The notes under the pieces were generated by a model. The model saw only the letters and a program-made list of their open reading frames with translations. It was not told where the DNA came from and did no database searches. A stretch of DNA of 64,000 nt from Macrothele yani (Eukaryota > Arthropoda > Arachnida > Araneae > Macrothelidae). A program made the position numbers and the translations under genes. The stretch is taken from contig CM076991.1 in assembly GCA_039090855.1 (NCBI GenBank), positions 102,932,021 through 102,996,020 of the forward strand, written 5' to 3'. Below, piece by piece: positions 1 through 12,000 of the stretch; within the stretch, counting starts at the first letter, position 1, and each line of letters opens with the position of its first letter.

Positions 1-1903
1 ACAGCTTGAATACACTGACAGACTCCAGCGGCACAGAAGCTAATATTACGGAAGGTGGGGGTTGATCCCCCCACCCCAACCAAGTGTTCAAATTAAAGTA
101 CAATTCTCGCTTGGCTTACATGGAACGTTTTCGCGAAATTCGTTTGGAGTTCCCAATTCAGTTCTCAATATAGGCCCAGAAACGGCAACCTTTATAGCAC
201 CCCCACCCTTTGAACTTTTGTATGTAGCCAAGTTGCTGAACGATGTGTGGCAGGGTTGCCGGTAAATTGCCACACCGGAACACTGCCACACATCAGTGTT
301 CCTGTGTGGCAGTTTACAGTGAACCGTTTGTTCTAGGGGTATTTCTTCCGAGGGTACTTTTTCCGGGGACATTTTTTCCGCTTTTCAGCTTTCAGGGATA
401 TTTTCTCCGGGGGTATTTTTACCTTTTACCTTGTTGCAGGGCTTGGTGCTGAGTTATATTTCAGCGCCCTGTTAGGAGGGTTCGTGGCTGTTTGCTTGCA
501 GCAAGTTTTTGTATCGGGGATTTAGCCCGTATTTTACCCGACTGAAGCAGATAAATAAAATATGAATAAAATATCAGCCGAAGTATTAGCTCGCACCTGC
601 AGTGAAGGTGTTTATTCAGATGTTATGGGGAATGTCTCAAAGCATTGTCCTGATTTCCTTTCCTTCTCTACACTATCATTAACACGTTCATCGTCTTCCC
701 GTTGCGGCCAGTATTCGCTTCCTACTTTTTCATTCTCCCCTGGATTCTCCGCATTTTCTCCAATTCACAAGGACGAACAAGATTCTCACACCTCGCTCTC
801 TCCACTCCTTCCCCTGCAGCCTAGTCAAGTCCACGCTCTCGAAAAACCAGAGTCCCACCCCCTTCCAACTTTCCAAGAAGGCGCGGACACTCCTTAAAAA
901 GCCTTCTCTCTCTTTCTCTCTCTCTCACACCCTCACAGATCATTAGCAAGTCCTTTCTCGCATATCCACGAAACCATAAATCTGACTTTCCTTCTGTTGC
1001 GACGCTAAGAAAGTGCGAGCCACCCCACTGACCAACGTATCGAAAATGGAGGAAAAGTGCATACAATTCAATATCCTTAAAATGGTTACTTAACTTCCCT
1101 CCTGGCAAATACCGATTTCCAGGTTACAATATCTCTCCCTCCAAAAGAAAAAATGAGGTTGACGTAGTCACCATCATTTTTGCCTGCACACATGACAAGC
1201 TTGTGACCACACAATATTGGGGATACAGTTTTACATGGCTTTGAAGGGGCATAGAAAACAATTTGTTGATATGCCTAACCCCCATGACTTTTCAGGAACA
1301 TGTCGTTCAGTTGAAGAGCTAATTAATCATTTGTGCTCTGTCGCAGAAAGATCTCTGAACGTTTAACCTTGAACGGAATTTTTCCAAGCCATACCCCTAA
1401 AACTTCTTCCTATTGTTACGTTCCCTATCCGATACTCATTCGTTCTGCACTGGGTTTTTTTCGTTTTACATTTCTGTGGAGTGTTGTAATGGCGGCGTTC
1501 ACATAACGTTTACGCTTTTTGGTACTTACAGCGTATGCTTCTTGGGTATTTACCTAGTTTTTATATTTTTAATAGAATTATGTCAAACACCTTAAGCAAT
1601 TTTTGAACTATCATAATACTATCCTATAACGGTGGTGTGAGAAAGTAAAAACCACGTATTATTTGGAGTGGAGCTCGAAGGAGCGTAATTTTAAACTCGA
1701 AGGGGCGTAATTTCTAGTCTTGCCCTTCCTGATAAGAAAAGCTTGCTACGGTCCTACCTGTTACATTAAAAGTTATTATTAAAGGTTATTTACAACTACC
1801 ACTAATGCAATCTCATTTCAGAGCAAAATCATCATCATCAACAATCATAGGAAGATTCTGTTAGGCGCTTGGTGTCATGGGGATCAGAGCAAAAGCCGAA
1901 GTA
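1..1903. other. Unclassified DNA with one short hairpin
   Basis: I see no convincing gene here. Open frames of up to 111 codons lack recognisable motifs and include low-complexity CT-rich parts (about 905-930). The only clear structure is an imperfect hairpin at 269-285 / 294-310, described separately. Nothing marks a promoter or exon. Confidence 0.5.
269..310. repeat. Short inverted repeat (hairpin)
   Basis: GCCACACCGGAACACTG at 269-285 is followed by an 8-base loop and CAGTGTTCCTGTGTGGC at 294-310; the arms pair over 17 bases with one mismatch. Related GTGTGGCAG words occur just before it at about 245. Function unknown; it may be a remnant of a small inverted-repeat element. Confidence 0.6.
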
Positions 1904-2502
1904 TTAGGTGTACAAATAAGTTTTAAAGCGTTTTAAGGCAACGTAACATGTAATATGAGTGAAAAGAACAATACCTTTACGAATCAAAATATGTGTCGTC
2001 ATTATATATCACCTTCCGCCATCGGTCGGGCAGCTGACCGATTCCAGATATGAATAATACTTCGTCGTGTGAAGCGATGAAGTCGTTAACCCATTTTTGC
2101 ACTTCGACACATGTCCGGAACCGTACAGCATACAAAACATGTTGCATCTATCGGAACAAATGATAGTCTGGAGGCGCTATGTAGGGACTATACGCCGGGA
2201 GCTCCAAACCTTTCCAGCCAAGAGTCAATAACTTTTCCTTGACCGATTTCGCAACATTCGGCCCAGCGTTTTCACGCAGTAATTTCACGGGACGCAATCC
2301 TTTGCCGGTGAATGGACGTTTCCGACATATTTCTTGGGTCAATCGCAGCAATTGTTGCTTGTAGCGATCAGCAGTAACAGTTTGACCCTGTTCCAGTAGT
2401 TCATAATAGAGCACACCCTTCCTATCCCACCAGATGAACTTTCTTGGAGTTAATATTGCGTTTCGGCGTCGAAGTCGTTGCTTCGCCGGTGTCCACCTAG
2501 TG

Positions 2503-2533
<31 letters not shown>

Positions 2534-3186
2534 GTTTGGGATTGTCGTACCATATCCACTTTTCCTCACCCGCAACTATTTTCCACAGGAAAGACTTTCT
2601 GTGTTGTTTATTTAACGGATTCAAACACTTCATGACTCGTCTCATCCTTGTTCCTCTAGCTCAGGTCATGTGACACCCATTTTCCTTCTTTCTGAATCTT
2701 TCCCACTACGCGTAAATGATCGGAAATGGTTTGTTGAGTTACCCCCAGTTGTTCAGCTAGTTCTTTTTGCATTTGAGACGAATCTTCGTCCAGCAATGCT
2801 TGCGGTTCCTCATGTGCAACCTTCCGCTACGTTCTCGATTGCTAACATCAAAATCACCTGCTTTAAAATGTCTAAACCAAAACTCAAACTAGCTTTTCGA
2901 TACAATATTCTCTCCCAGAACAGAACAGATCGATGCACATGCTTTTTCAGAACTTTTTCTTTGATGAAATTCGTATCGAATGCAGTGTCGAATAAATGCA
3001 GTATCGCTTGCCATCTTTCACCTAATGATGTGCAAGTGCGTTTGACTGTTGAGCAAACTTCTGTGTCACATTTTATACTCTGGACCAATTACGGTCACAT
3101 GACAACAACGCGGGAGAATGTCGAATATATAAATTAGCGGTATACGCCACACAAAAAAACGCTTTACACCTTATTTGTACACCTAA
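1904..3186 (-). mobile_element. Mariner-like DNA transposon, complete but inactive
   Basis: The terminal inverted repeat TTAGGTGTACAAATAAG begins at 1904. Its reverse complement ends at 3186, and both ends are flanked by TA (1902-1903, 3187-3188), the duplicated target of this superfamily. The total length of 1283 bp is typical for mariner. The body holds a decayed transposase on the minus strand. A long poly-T run near 2504-2531 sits inside the coding sequence. Its ends resemble those of the element at 10304-11235, so the two probably belong to one mariner subfamily. Confidence 0.9.
1985..3100 (-). pseudogene. Mariner transposase pseudogene
   Basis: Mariner transposases cut and paste their own element in the nucleus using a DD34D catalytic triad. 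The longest open part (2148-2645) shows the family hallmarks: an EKWIWYDN block, WWDRKGVLYYELL, and YSP..APPDYHLFR. Upstream, in another frame around 2800-2890, is FRHFKAGDFDVSNRERSGR, the N-terminal linker region. The C-terminal part lies below 2148 in a third frame. Two of three catalytic aspartates are lost: the usual GDEKW reads GEEKW and the usual HDNARPH reads RENAGPN; the third (PPDYH) remains. A poly-lysine stretch comes from a poly-T insertion near 2510. Frameshifts make it certainly non-functional. Confidence 0.88.
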
Positions 3187-4800
3187 TATAAATAGAAGGA
3201 AACTTGTTTATTTTTTTTTAAGAAATAACTTTTTCTTCATGCAGACGTAAAGCTCAAATTAAGTTAACGAATATTTTTGATTAAATACCAAAACGATTTT
3301 TCGTTCTAAAAAAAAAACCCAGCGAAAAGAATACGGGAAACTGGGCCATTTCTCAAGTAGTCCACTACCTCCTGATGTCCAAGTGGACCAATCCGCCTCC
3401 GGTAGGCACTACGCGTAATAAATCACAGCGGCCGATTCTTTACTGTCATACCGATAAACTAATCGTTATCAAACAACAAAATCTATCATCGAATTCGGTG
3501 CTTGTTAACACCAACTCGTACTCCCTTGGCAACATGATTCCTTGCTCATCTTTCGTAAAGCTTAATCAAGATCAGGTAGACAATAACTTTGTTCAGAACC
3601 CTTCACAGATTAAAATTTAATCTTTTCAAAACCAGCCATCATCACACACACAAAAAAAGAGCTGCGTTACATATCTATTAAAAATTAATATTGGAAGGTA
3701 TTCATTATATTTTAAAAGAAACAGTTTCACGAGGCTTATCTCTTTGTTCTCGGAATCCCTAAATGACAATCAAAGTACCGGCCGGACGTATATCATCATT
3801 ATCTATCTCCAGACATGGAGATTGAATCCCTCTTGATACCACTCCGCATACAATTGGACACATGTTGACAAGGTCAATGAATTGCCATTAGGTACTGTGG
3901 GAAGGGCCGTCGTGAGATTCCTGTTGGCCATTCACTCTCACTTATGTGACCACAATGCTGGTCCTCATGTCATGATCACATTCTCGTTTTAGCCCTAATC
4001 GCCAGACGCACCTGAATCAGAATCTTTGCAAAAGTAAAATAGGACGCTTTCCGCGCAGCGATCTACGATATTTTCCCTCGAAATAACACCCTGCCAAGGG
4101 AGAAGCAATTATTCAGAGTCGCTTGCAACAATAGGGCGAGGAATTACGTGATCTTTAATATCTATATTTCCCAGGACGCGCTAACAATGAAATCAGTTTT
4201 TATCAATAATGGTAAATGTTTCCATCACGCACGACTGTAAGATATGGATCACCTTCTTCCCTTTGTTCGAGAGGGATTTTTTTTTTATTTTGTTTCTGAT
4301 TCGCCGTTAATGGAGATGGGTGTTGTGATATTGGATTTTCGCTCAAATTGGCAAAGACTAACTATCAGCGACGTTGCTCAGTTGTAGAGCTATTTACCCA
4401 AACCAGATAGAGGCCGTATCGACAGAGGTCGCCACCCTGCTGAAGGTCAAAAAGGTTTACGCCTAGAAAAGGAAGAACAGCAACTTCCTTTTATTGATTG
4501 CATGATCAAAAATACAAACTTTCCCAGAACTGTGAAATCTTTATGGTTACAGTTTGCTGAAGAAAATGATGTTTTGATAATGGGAGAAAAATCAATTTTT
4601 CAAATTGCATGGTTTCTGACGTTAGTAAAAGTCTGAAAAATGTACACAGAATGTTCATATATTATTAGGACGACTTTTTAGCGAAATAATTAACGTTTAA
4701 AATAAAGTTATTTCTTTCTTAAATGTTCTATCTGAAAGCTGTTTCACTGGATATGAACCTACATCTAGATTTCCAAGATAACAGGGCATTTCTTAAAATT
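3187..4800. other. Unclassified AT-rich DNA
   Basis: No recognisable gene, terminal repeat or SINE seen. It contains short homopolymers (for example poly-T near 4270). One 81-codon open frame at 3375-3620 has no family motif and is treated as chance. Confidence 0.4.
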
Positions 4801-5345
4801 GTTAGTAGTATTTTATTCCGTTCCATTTCCACTCTTTCCATAGTCCAATCATCCTTTTAGGTCTGCGTTTAGAAAGCGCACCTTTTAGCAGTCCGAAGGC
4901 ACAATAATCCACTGGTAACAAACGCATCAAGGGACTTTGAAGAAATATAAGCAAATGGTATAGACTTGATACCCGTCTCTTTTTCATTTTTTTCAAGAAA
5001 TCAAGTGGTAGATTTTGATATATGACGGGTAGCCTTTTCGTGATGAAGTTCTGTTCTTTGAAATCTCTGTGGATAAAGGAATAGTATTTACTCTTTAAAG
5101 ATCTAGGAGTTAAAACATTATTTTGGCACTGTGTAGAATTGATTTTAACATTTTATTCAATTTTTCTTACCTTTAATTTCTCATTGAACCAGCAATAATC
5201 ATGAATCATTTACTGAAATTTTCTTTCAATTCTTGGAACCAATTTTGTAAGACATTTCCTTCTCTTCTGCAGTAGTAAATCGTTTTGTAACAGTCGTTAA
5301 GGTAGATCCATGCTTCATCAACAGTCACAAAAATTTTCTATATGA
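4801..5345 (-). pseudogene. Tc1/mariner-superfamily transposase pseudogene
   Basis: Read on the minus strand, about 5345-5290 gives VTVDEAWIYLNDC. This matches the first catalytic-aspartate block of an arthropod Tc1/mariner-superfamily group (consensus near TVDEAW.YLNDC). Around 5200 follows NWFQELKENFSK. The C-terminal block lies at 4802-4996 with VDYCAFGLLKGALSKRRPK, the region containing the last catalytic residue. The frame changes repeatedly and there are many stops between these blocks, so only scattered motifs survive. Family recognition rests on motif memory; the element boundaries are not visible. Confidence 0.65.
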
Positions 5346-6645
5346 CTCCGGCTAAGTGACTTTCCTAATGAAGTCTACACCGTGTTCTGCGCTTAGACAC
5401 GTGCCTAGGCAAATGGTTGTGGTTTTTTTTTTCGCCTGGGCAAAGGTTTATGCTTTTTTTACAGTCGTTAAGGTAGATCAATGTTTCAACAATAGTCACA
5501 ATAAATTTCTATATGACTCCGGTTAAGTGGCTCTCATAAAGAAGTCTACGCCGTGTTCTGCGCTTAGACACGTGCCTAGGCAAAGGGTTATATATATTTT
5601 TTCGCCTGGGCAAAGGGTTATGTTTTTTTTTTTTTTTTTTGCATTTGTTAAAGTAGATCCATCCCAGGAAAAACACAAGTGCTGGGAAACTGCTGGCCAC
5701 CAGCTGGCAGTGATGGGTCACTGCTGGCTGAAATCTGCCGCTCACGGCCCGGTAGTGGTCCGTTGGTGGCAGCGCTATCAGTTGGCGAGCCATTGATGGC
5801 TCTGCAGCATCGCCGTAAATTGTGGGCCTCCAAGCAAGTGATCACTAGTGGCCCGTTGCTGGCAACCAATGCAACCACCCAACAGCAGGTGGAAGCAAAA
5901 AGACTGCGCATGCGCAGAAACAACACTTGCTGTGTCTCTCATGGTACCAGTTAGTTGAAGACGACGCTATCGCCATCGTGTTATTTTAGTGGATGTTAAG
6001 AAAAAAAATCCATATGTGGAGAGGCGAATTAATTTTCTAATGAAATTTTACGTCGACGAAGATATCAGATTAAGCCGTGAAATACTAGATTACAGCCATG
6101 AAATACACCCATTCCATTCCCATGAAAAACAATTCATGGAATGGAGTGGATGAATAACAAGAAAAAATTTTAAACCGCTTGAAACAAATGTCCTGGAAAA
6201 CCATTAAAACAACGTTTGTTGGAAAAAAAAAAAAAAAAAAATTATGCGCTTACAAAATTTATTAATTATTTGAAAGAAAAAAAAGCAACGCTATGTGGTG
6301 TACTCATCCATGGGTTGAATACACAAGACTGGGAGGAATTCGCTTCTAAAAATAACGAGAAGTAAAATAAAATATATCTTTTACTCTTTAACACGTCGGT
6401 CCGTCCATCCGTCCTGCACCCACCGAATCTATACTCGCCTGCGTTCTGCGCTTAGACACGTGCCTATACGCAAAGGGTTATGTTTTTTTTTCTTACAGTC
6501 GTTAAGGTAGATTCATGTTTCATCAATAGTCACAATAAATTTCTATATGACTCCGGCTAAGTAACTTTCATAAAAACGTATACACCGTGTTTCGCGCTAA
6601 GACACGTGCTTATACTCAGAGCCAACCTAACAGTGTACCACTACG
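5285..6645 (-). repeat. Duplicated fragments of the transposase segment
   Basis: A segment of about 150 bp occurs at roughly 5285-5410, 5460-5580 and 6490-6620. It runs from the words ACAGTCGTTAAGGTAGAT to GACACGTGC. Copies are followed by CAAAGGGTTATG plus a poly-T run. On the minus strand each encodes the same transposase piece (..VTVDEAWIYLNDC or a diverged form), so these are duplications of part of the pseudogene at 4801-5345. A weaker trace is near 18120-18170. The repeated join at a poly-T tract suggests slippage or recombination at homopolymers. Confidence 0.6.
5645..5950. other. GC-rich island, unclassified
   Basis: About 300 bases with clearly higher GC than the surroundings start just after a poly-T run, rich in CTGCTGGCC/CCAGCTGG words and short inverted repeats, ending near a GCGCATGCGC palindrome. 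Overlapping open frames on both strands have no recognisable product. It could be an inserted short element; no target duplication was identified. Confidence 0.35.
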
Positions 6646-6649
6646 CAGC

Positions 6650-8680
6650 TACCTATGTTACGATATATAGTCCTTAGAGTTTAGAGCCAAAAGCAGCAGA
6701 ACTATTGCTCAGAATCGATTTTTGTTTCCTTAGCAGTTTATTGGATAAAATTGCTATCTAAAACAAAATTTTAAAAAATCAGAGTTTTCAGATATTAATT
6801 TGATATAAGTTACTCATTCAAGAGCCTCGCACTTTTCGGCTGACGCTGTCCAGATTTGGAGGGGGGGGTAGGAAACTTCTCCCAACTCAGAGACATTAAA
6901 TTCGCAATTGGGGGAATTCGAGGGGATGTGTTACTTAAGCAGGCAGTAGGGGATAAGTTTAGACACCACCACACCCCTATTCACAACCCCCACTGCTTCT
7001 CTTGAAACGGATTCCTGTCTTTTAGTTCCTTGTGGTGTTAAGATTGTAACTTCAGCCTTAATTTATTCTTTGCTGGATTAGCATCAGGAAGTCGAAGAAA
7101 GAAAACAAGAAGGATATGCAGTTAGTTTAAGTTTGGTCATAAATCTTTCAGTGGTGCGGGTGGGGAGAAAGTGCGAGATAAATTGTTTGACAGAAATGAA
7201 AAGCAGGAGTTCAGCGTAACTGATACCGTTCTTGCTTTCTACGCATAGGTCGTAAGGTTCCTAGCTTTCAACAACAGTACACTTTTAGGGTAACTTGGAG
7301 CACAGGCAAAGGGTTATGTTTTTCTTTTCTTTCAGATTCAAATCTTTTGTTACGAGGCTGGTCGTAACTTGTGAGTCTCGCGTAGTTGAAGGCAATAAAA
7401 TAGCTATAAGTAATATGTAAAACGCAAATAATTCTTGCGATCTTTTTATATCTCTAAGAAATATTTATTCTTCTCTTTAGTTAATCGTTTAAAGGTTGTC
7501 CGGCAGCTCTGTATTTCCTCTCCTAAAATCCTGCATTTTCGTTATTTCTCGTGCTGCGGAGAATTCCCGTATACTCCCGGTCTGAAACCTCCTTCTCTCA
7601 GCTCAGGCCATTTCTCTTGGCCTGCCCCTGCGACCGCTTGCTTTCGAATCCTAGCAAAAACTCCTCTCCGCACCCTTCCCCTTTCCCTCCACAAAACTCT
7701 CAAGGCATCCGAGTTCCCCGTGAGAAATACACCACTATCGGCTAATCACAAGCGTCAAGGTAAAAGTTAAGAGGGCTTGCGCCTTCAGTCGGCTGCATTG
7801 AAATAAAGAACGTAAAGCATCAAAGGAGCACGATAAAACTAATCTCCTTTCAACATACAATGGTGCATACTCTAAAATTGGACAAACTGGATGTTCTTAA
7901 TGAACCGTGCTTCCGATGTTTAATGGAGGAGTGACACAGCGAAATTTCTCTCACGCTTTGTGAAAACAAAGGAAAAGGAGCATGAAACCAAATAAAAGTT
8001 GCAAATATGAGATTTTATATCGTATCCTAAAACCTAGTATAAAATCTCGGTAACATTTTGTTTAATATCTTGTTTACAGTTAACACTAAGGTTTTTAACG
8101 ACTTAGCGATTGCTCTTTTGGTTAGTGGATTCTTCGGATCGCGGTACCAACTGTTTCTGGCGGATGGCCAACTTCGGTCGGGGCGATAACTCCATACCTT
8201 TTAAATAGTCGTAAAAGCATGTACATTCTTTGGATACTCGTTTGGTATTCTTTTTCCTATTAAAAGCAATGCTTGACGATTTTGCCCTCTATTATTAATA
8301 ACATTGCATATTTTACATTTAGAAATGCTAATTCAATGACTTTTACAGCGTTTCTTAATTACAGAATACGAATATTTCTCTTCGTAAAGAGCAAACCTTC
8401 TATCCACAGGTTGTTTACATGCGCTATTTTCTTAGCAGGGGATATTTAACTGCAGCAGACATTTCTTTAGTGCTCACCTAACACGCTGTTGCCATTTTCA
8501 ATTCCTTGAACTTCTTTTATTTTCTGTAATTTCATATCGAAAACTTTCTGAAAATATGTGAACATCTTCGGTAGTGCAACTACAAAGCAGCCATTCGTTT
8601 CAAGTTCAAAAAGTAAACCCTCTTGGTCTTCAGGATATCAAAATTTCCGTTGCTAATGAGAATGATGTCGATGAGAGGAA
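6650..8680. other. Unclassified DNA
   Basis: I see no motif-bearing open frame or complete element. A CAAAGGGTTATG plus poly-T tag at about 7308-7330 is shared with the duplicated fragments upstream. The 111-codon frame at 7435-7770 has no recognised motif. Confidence 0.35.
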
Positions 8681-8830
8681 AATGCATCTACCAATTACTG
8701 TGAATAGTGAAAATCATAAGCATATATATTAAAAAAATACCGAGGAACGCATTAAAAATGTGCTATTTACTGTACTTTCAAAATTACCAAGCTTCTTCGA
8801 CTATAGGATCTTTCTCTTCGGGGGAGAAGA
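8681..8830 (+). repeat. Left member of a 150-bp inverted repeat pair
   Basis: This sequence, including ATACCGAGGAACGC and TTTCTCTTCG, reappears inverted at about 12337-12478 with roughly 85% identity by eye. The two could be termini of a 3.8-kb composite element or independent copies of one dispersed repeat. Confidence 0.65.
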
Positions 8831-8842
8831 AGGGGGAGGGGG

Positions 8843-8945
8843 CACCGTGAGGAACTCGATGGGCTATAAGCAGTCGCCCGTCCCTAATTTAGGGTCACTG
8901 GTTCCAGGGAAGGGAGAAAGCCAGTGCCGTAAGACAAACACATGT
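8843..8945 (-). repeat. tRNA-derived SINE family A, 5'-truncated
   Basis: Only the tRNA-unrelated body of the SINE is present (minus orientation; compare 22800-23029): the segments with GGGCTATAAGCAGTCGCCCG and CACTGGTTCCAGGGAAGGG. The promoter-bearing tRNA head is missing. Confidence 0.8.
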
Positions 8946-9089
8946 GACGTATATTCTAAATTAACTTTCTTTTTTAGTTTCTTTCCCTATGTAAATCTTG
9001 AGTTCATTCTGTTATTCTTCACTCTTAACGTAATATCTTTTCTCTCAAACGAATACGTTTGGCGACAGAATTGAGGTTGAATGCACGTG

Positions 9090-9380
9090 ACGTATGCCTG
9101 ATATTGATGAGAACAAGAGATAAAAGCGACGACTAAATTGTTGCTTGGAGAGCGTTGTAAGAGAGCGACTATTACGAGCGTTGGATTGTAAACTGATTAT
9201 TGAAAGGAGCGTTGTGAAAAGAGCGTTGTGTTAAGAGTTGTGTGGTGTGTGAAGAGTTTAGTGCAATATGCTATGCTACGATGTGTTTGCTACATCCTGA
9301 ATAAAGCATCTTTTTCCGTAAGTTTGACTTCTGTTGTTTACATGTTTCGTCTGGCCGTTAAGGTTTCTTTCATTTAGGAA
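9090..9380. other. Unclassified DNA, LTR-like in texture
   Basis: The stretch has repeated GAGCGTTG words and an AATAAAGCATC motif followed by a T-rich segment, a texture seen in retroelement LTR R-U5 regions. No TG...CA ends, target duplication or internal retroviral region were found, so this is only a note. Confidence 0.2.
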
Positions 9381-9440
9381 CTATTTCTCAGTATGTTGAT
9401 GTTTTAAATTAACGTAGAAGTAAGACAAGACTTCTACGTC

Positions 9441-10160
9441 ATACACAACATGCATGCCTCACCGAGATTCGAACCCGGACCCATTTCGGACGAATGATCA
9501 GAGATCATTGCTTAGACCATTGCGCCACCGGGGCTGCATTCGAAGTTTGACGACCACTTTGAGCAACTCGATGGGCTATAAGCAGTCTCCCGTCACTAAT
9601 TTAGGGCCACTGGTTCCAGGGAAGGGAGAGAAAGCCAGTGCCTTAAGACGAACACAATGTCCATGCCTCACCGGGATTCGAACCCGGACCCCTTTCGGTC
9701 GAATGATCAGAAGCCGTCGCTTAGACCACTGCGCCGGGCGGCATTGGAAGTTTAACGACCACTGTGAGCAACTCGATGGGCTATAAGCAGTCTCCCGTCC
9801 TTAATTTAGGACCACTGGTTCCAGGGAAGGGAGAGAAAGCCAGTGCCTTAAGACGAACACAATGTCCATGCCTCACCGGGATTCGAACCCGGACCCCTTT
9901 CGGTCGAATGATCAGAAGCCATCGCTTAGACCACTGCTCCGGGCGGCATTGGAAGTTTAACGACCACTGTGAGCAACTCGATGGGCTATAAGCAGTCTCC
10001 CGTCCTTAATTTAGGACCACTGGTTCCAGGGAAGGGAGAGAAAGCCAGTGCCGTAAGACGAACACAATATCCATGCCTCACCGGGATTCGAACCCAGACC
10101 CTTCATGGACGAATGGTCATAAGCCATCGCTTCGACAACTGTGGCACCAGGGCGGCACCG
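9441..10160 (-). repeat. Tandem multimer of tRNA-derived SINE family A
   Basis: One truncated and three nearly full-length SINE units lie head-to-tail in minus orientation with a period of about 205 bp (equivalent points at 9559, 9764 and 9969). Each unit has a tRNA-like head, with box B GGATTCGAACCCGG read here as its complement and box A near GCGCC, plus the body GAGCAACTCGATGGGC...CCAGGGAAGGG. Units follow each other without poly-A tails or target duplications. This argues for tandem amplification or retrotransposition of a multimer rather than independent insertions. The tRNA heads are degenerate and are not functional tRNA genes. Confidence 0.85.
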
Positions 10161-10303
10161 AATAACCCACATTTGGTTAAACAAATGAAAATTATCAATT
10201 ATTTCAGTTTTCATTTGCTAAAGTTGTTTGATGATGGAATAAAATTGTATCTCCCAACTATTGCGTCAGCAATACAAAATAAATTTGGAGAAACATATAT
10301 GTA

Positions 10304-11235
10304 TTAAGTGCATGAATTAATTCCCGCTGTTTTTTGCCACACAAACACCTGTGTGTTGCCACAGAACGGTACAGGATAGTCAATTCAAAGTAGTGTCCGT
10401 TGGCAGCTAAGAGCCTTTCCCACAGTTGGGGTAACAAATGGATCCCGCGGTAGAAAAATGCAGGTTCTTTCGAGGCGAACCATTCATCGAGCCATTTTTG
10501 GATATCCGCGACAGAAAGGAAGTGCTGCTCTGACAGGGCATGTTGTAGCCACCGGAACAAATGGAAGTCCGAGGGTGCAATGTCCGGGGAATAAGGCGGA
10601 TGGGGCTAGAAGCTCCAGTCAAATGCCTCCAAGAGTTCCTACACGGATTTGGCGACGTGAGGTTTAGCGTTGTCGTGGAGAAGGATAACCTTGTCACGTG
10701 GGATCCAGTTTCCGAGCTTCTGGATCATTCCCATTGCCTTTAAACGTTTGCTAATCGTTGACTCATCGACGCGTAGTGTTTCAGACAACTCGTTGAGCGT
10801 TTGACACGAATATTCGTCCAATAAGGCCTCCAATGAGCAATCTTCGAACTTTTTCGGCTGCCCAGGGCTCTCTTTGTCCTTCACGTAATATTCGTTGGCT
10901 TTGATGCGTCGGAACTACTCTCTGCATGTTATTTCCGATAGGGCATGTTCTCCATAGGCCTGCACTAGCAAACGATGACTTTCCGCTGCAGATTTCTTGA
11001 GATGAAAGCAGAAGAGCAATGATTCCAGCAAATGCTCCTTTTCTGGTACGAAACTCGACATCGTGAATGCGATACAAACTCGTGTTATGTGCCCTCCGAT
11101 CGCGTGTCACACACTGCTTCGCCCAGACTACGGACGGTAAGTGCCTGCGCAAGGGAGGTCACGTGTGGCCCGTGTCACAGCGCACCCCATGCTGCGCTCT
11201 ATTGAGAAACAGCGGAAATTAATTCAAGCACCTAA
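10304..11235 (-). mobile_element. Mariner-like DNA transposon, internally deleted
   Basis: Terminal inverted repeats start TTAAGTGCATGAATTAATT at 10304 and end with the complement of TTAGGTGCTTGAATTAATT at 11235, flanked by TA (10302-10303 and 11236-11237). The length of 932 bp is short for mariner, in line with the missing middle of its transposase. It lies inside the inverted repeat pair 8681-8830 / 12337-12478, next to the SINE multimer. Confidence 0.88.
10315..11061 (-). pseudogene. Mariner transposase pseudogene, catalytic middle deleted
   Basis: The start codon complement is at 11059-11061. The N-terminal DNA-binding part follows in pieces, including a helix-turn-helix region ending DESTISKRLKAMGMIQK. 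The reading then jumps directly to WIPRDKVILLHDNAKPHVAKSV (10639-10884), so the segment that should hold the first catalytic aspartate is gone. The second catalytic aspartate is intact (LLHDNAKPH). After a stop, the C-terminus lies at 10560-10320 (FRWLQHALSEQHF..., with IQKWLDEWFASK). A TAG stop replaces a conserved tryptophan near 10915. It cannot encode an active enzyme. Confidence 0.88.
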
Positions 11236-11257
11236 TATGTATACAGTGGGATCCGGA

Positions 11258-11312
11258 CTAAAGTCCACCCGACATTTGCCCACCCGGACACTTGCCCACT
11301 ATGGATGACTTG
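11258..11312 (-). repeat. Short inverted partner of the 12.7-kb minisatellite
   Basis: CCACCCGACATTTGCCCACC and CGGACACTTGCCCAC are reverse complements of the GTCCGGGTGGGCAAGTGTC-type units at 12690-12905. The 1.4 kb between them may therefore be bounded by minisatellite-bearing inverted repeats. Confidence 0.55.
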
Positions 11313-11424
11313 TAGATAATACGTAACGTCGGAGGACTCGCGCGTTTTCGATCTAGTGTAGGAAAACTGATCACATAAATATTTATGGACCATATAAAAA
11401 TTGCACTTTGTTTTAGAAATGTTG

Positions 11425-12000
11425 AAATTTAAGGGAGTTACTCTCAAACTTAAACTAATATATATCACCTTTTTTATGGGTTCAAAAAGCTCAAACTTAA
11501 ATCATTAGACAACGCTATCAATAGATGAGCAAAGTACTTGAAAATTTGGAAAAGTTTAAATTTAGGGGTGTTAACTCCCCAAATGTAAACTAACATATGT
11601 AATCTTTTTTATGGGCTGTAAAAAGCTCAAACTTAAATCATAAGACAACGCTTTGAAGTTACAATCTAAATATCTAGATTGTAACTTGAAATCTTCTATA
11701 AAGGCCCGCGTCCTAGGTGCTTTGCAAAGCCAATAAATAATATGTTGAGGGCCTTTTATTAGGTTTCATAAACTGTTTAGAAATACAAAATATTTAAGTC
11801 GTAACTCAAAATCTTCCATAAAGGTCTACGACCTAGGTGCCTTGTAAAGAGGTAAGAAATAATCCGTTCGGTGCCTTTCATTATGTTTTATGAAATGTTT
11901 ACAAACACGAAATATCAAGGTTGTAATTTAAAATCTTCCAAAAAGGCCCGTAGCGTGGGTATCTTGCCAACACCTGAAGATCGGTAAGTTGAGTCTCTGT
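11425..12000 (+). repeat. Two sets of degenerate tandem repeats
   Basis: A unit with CTCAAACTTAAATCAT...GACAACGCT occurs near 11425-11515 and 11560-11652 (period about 135). A second unit with AAAATCTTCCATAAAGG...CTAGGTG...TTGTAAAG occurs about three times between 11655 and 12000 (period about 120). No coding potential seen. Confidence 0.55.

Noticed and set aside
562..1108. Frames of 111 and 95 codons on opposite strands
   Set aside because: No motif, overlap each other, CT-rich low complexity.
9090..9380. Solo LTR of a retrotransposon
   Set aside because: AATAAA and texture only; no TG/CA ends or target duplication found.
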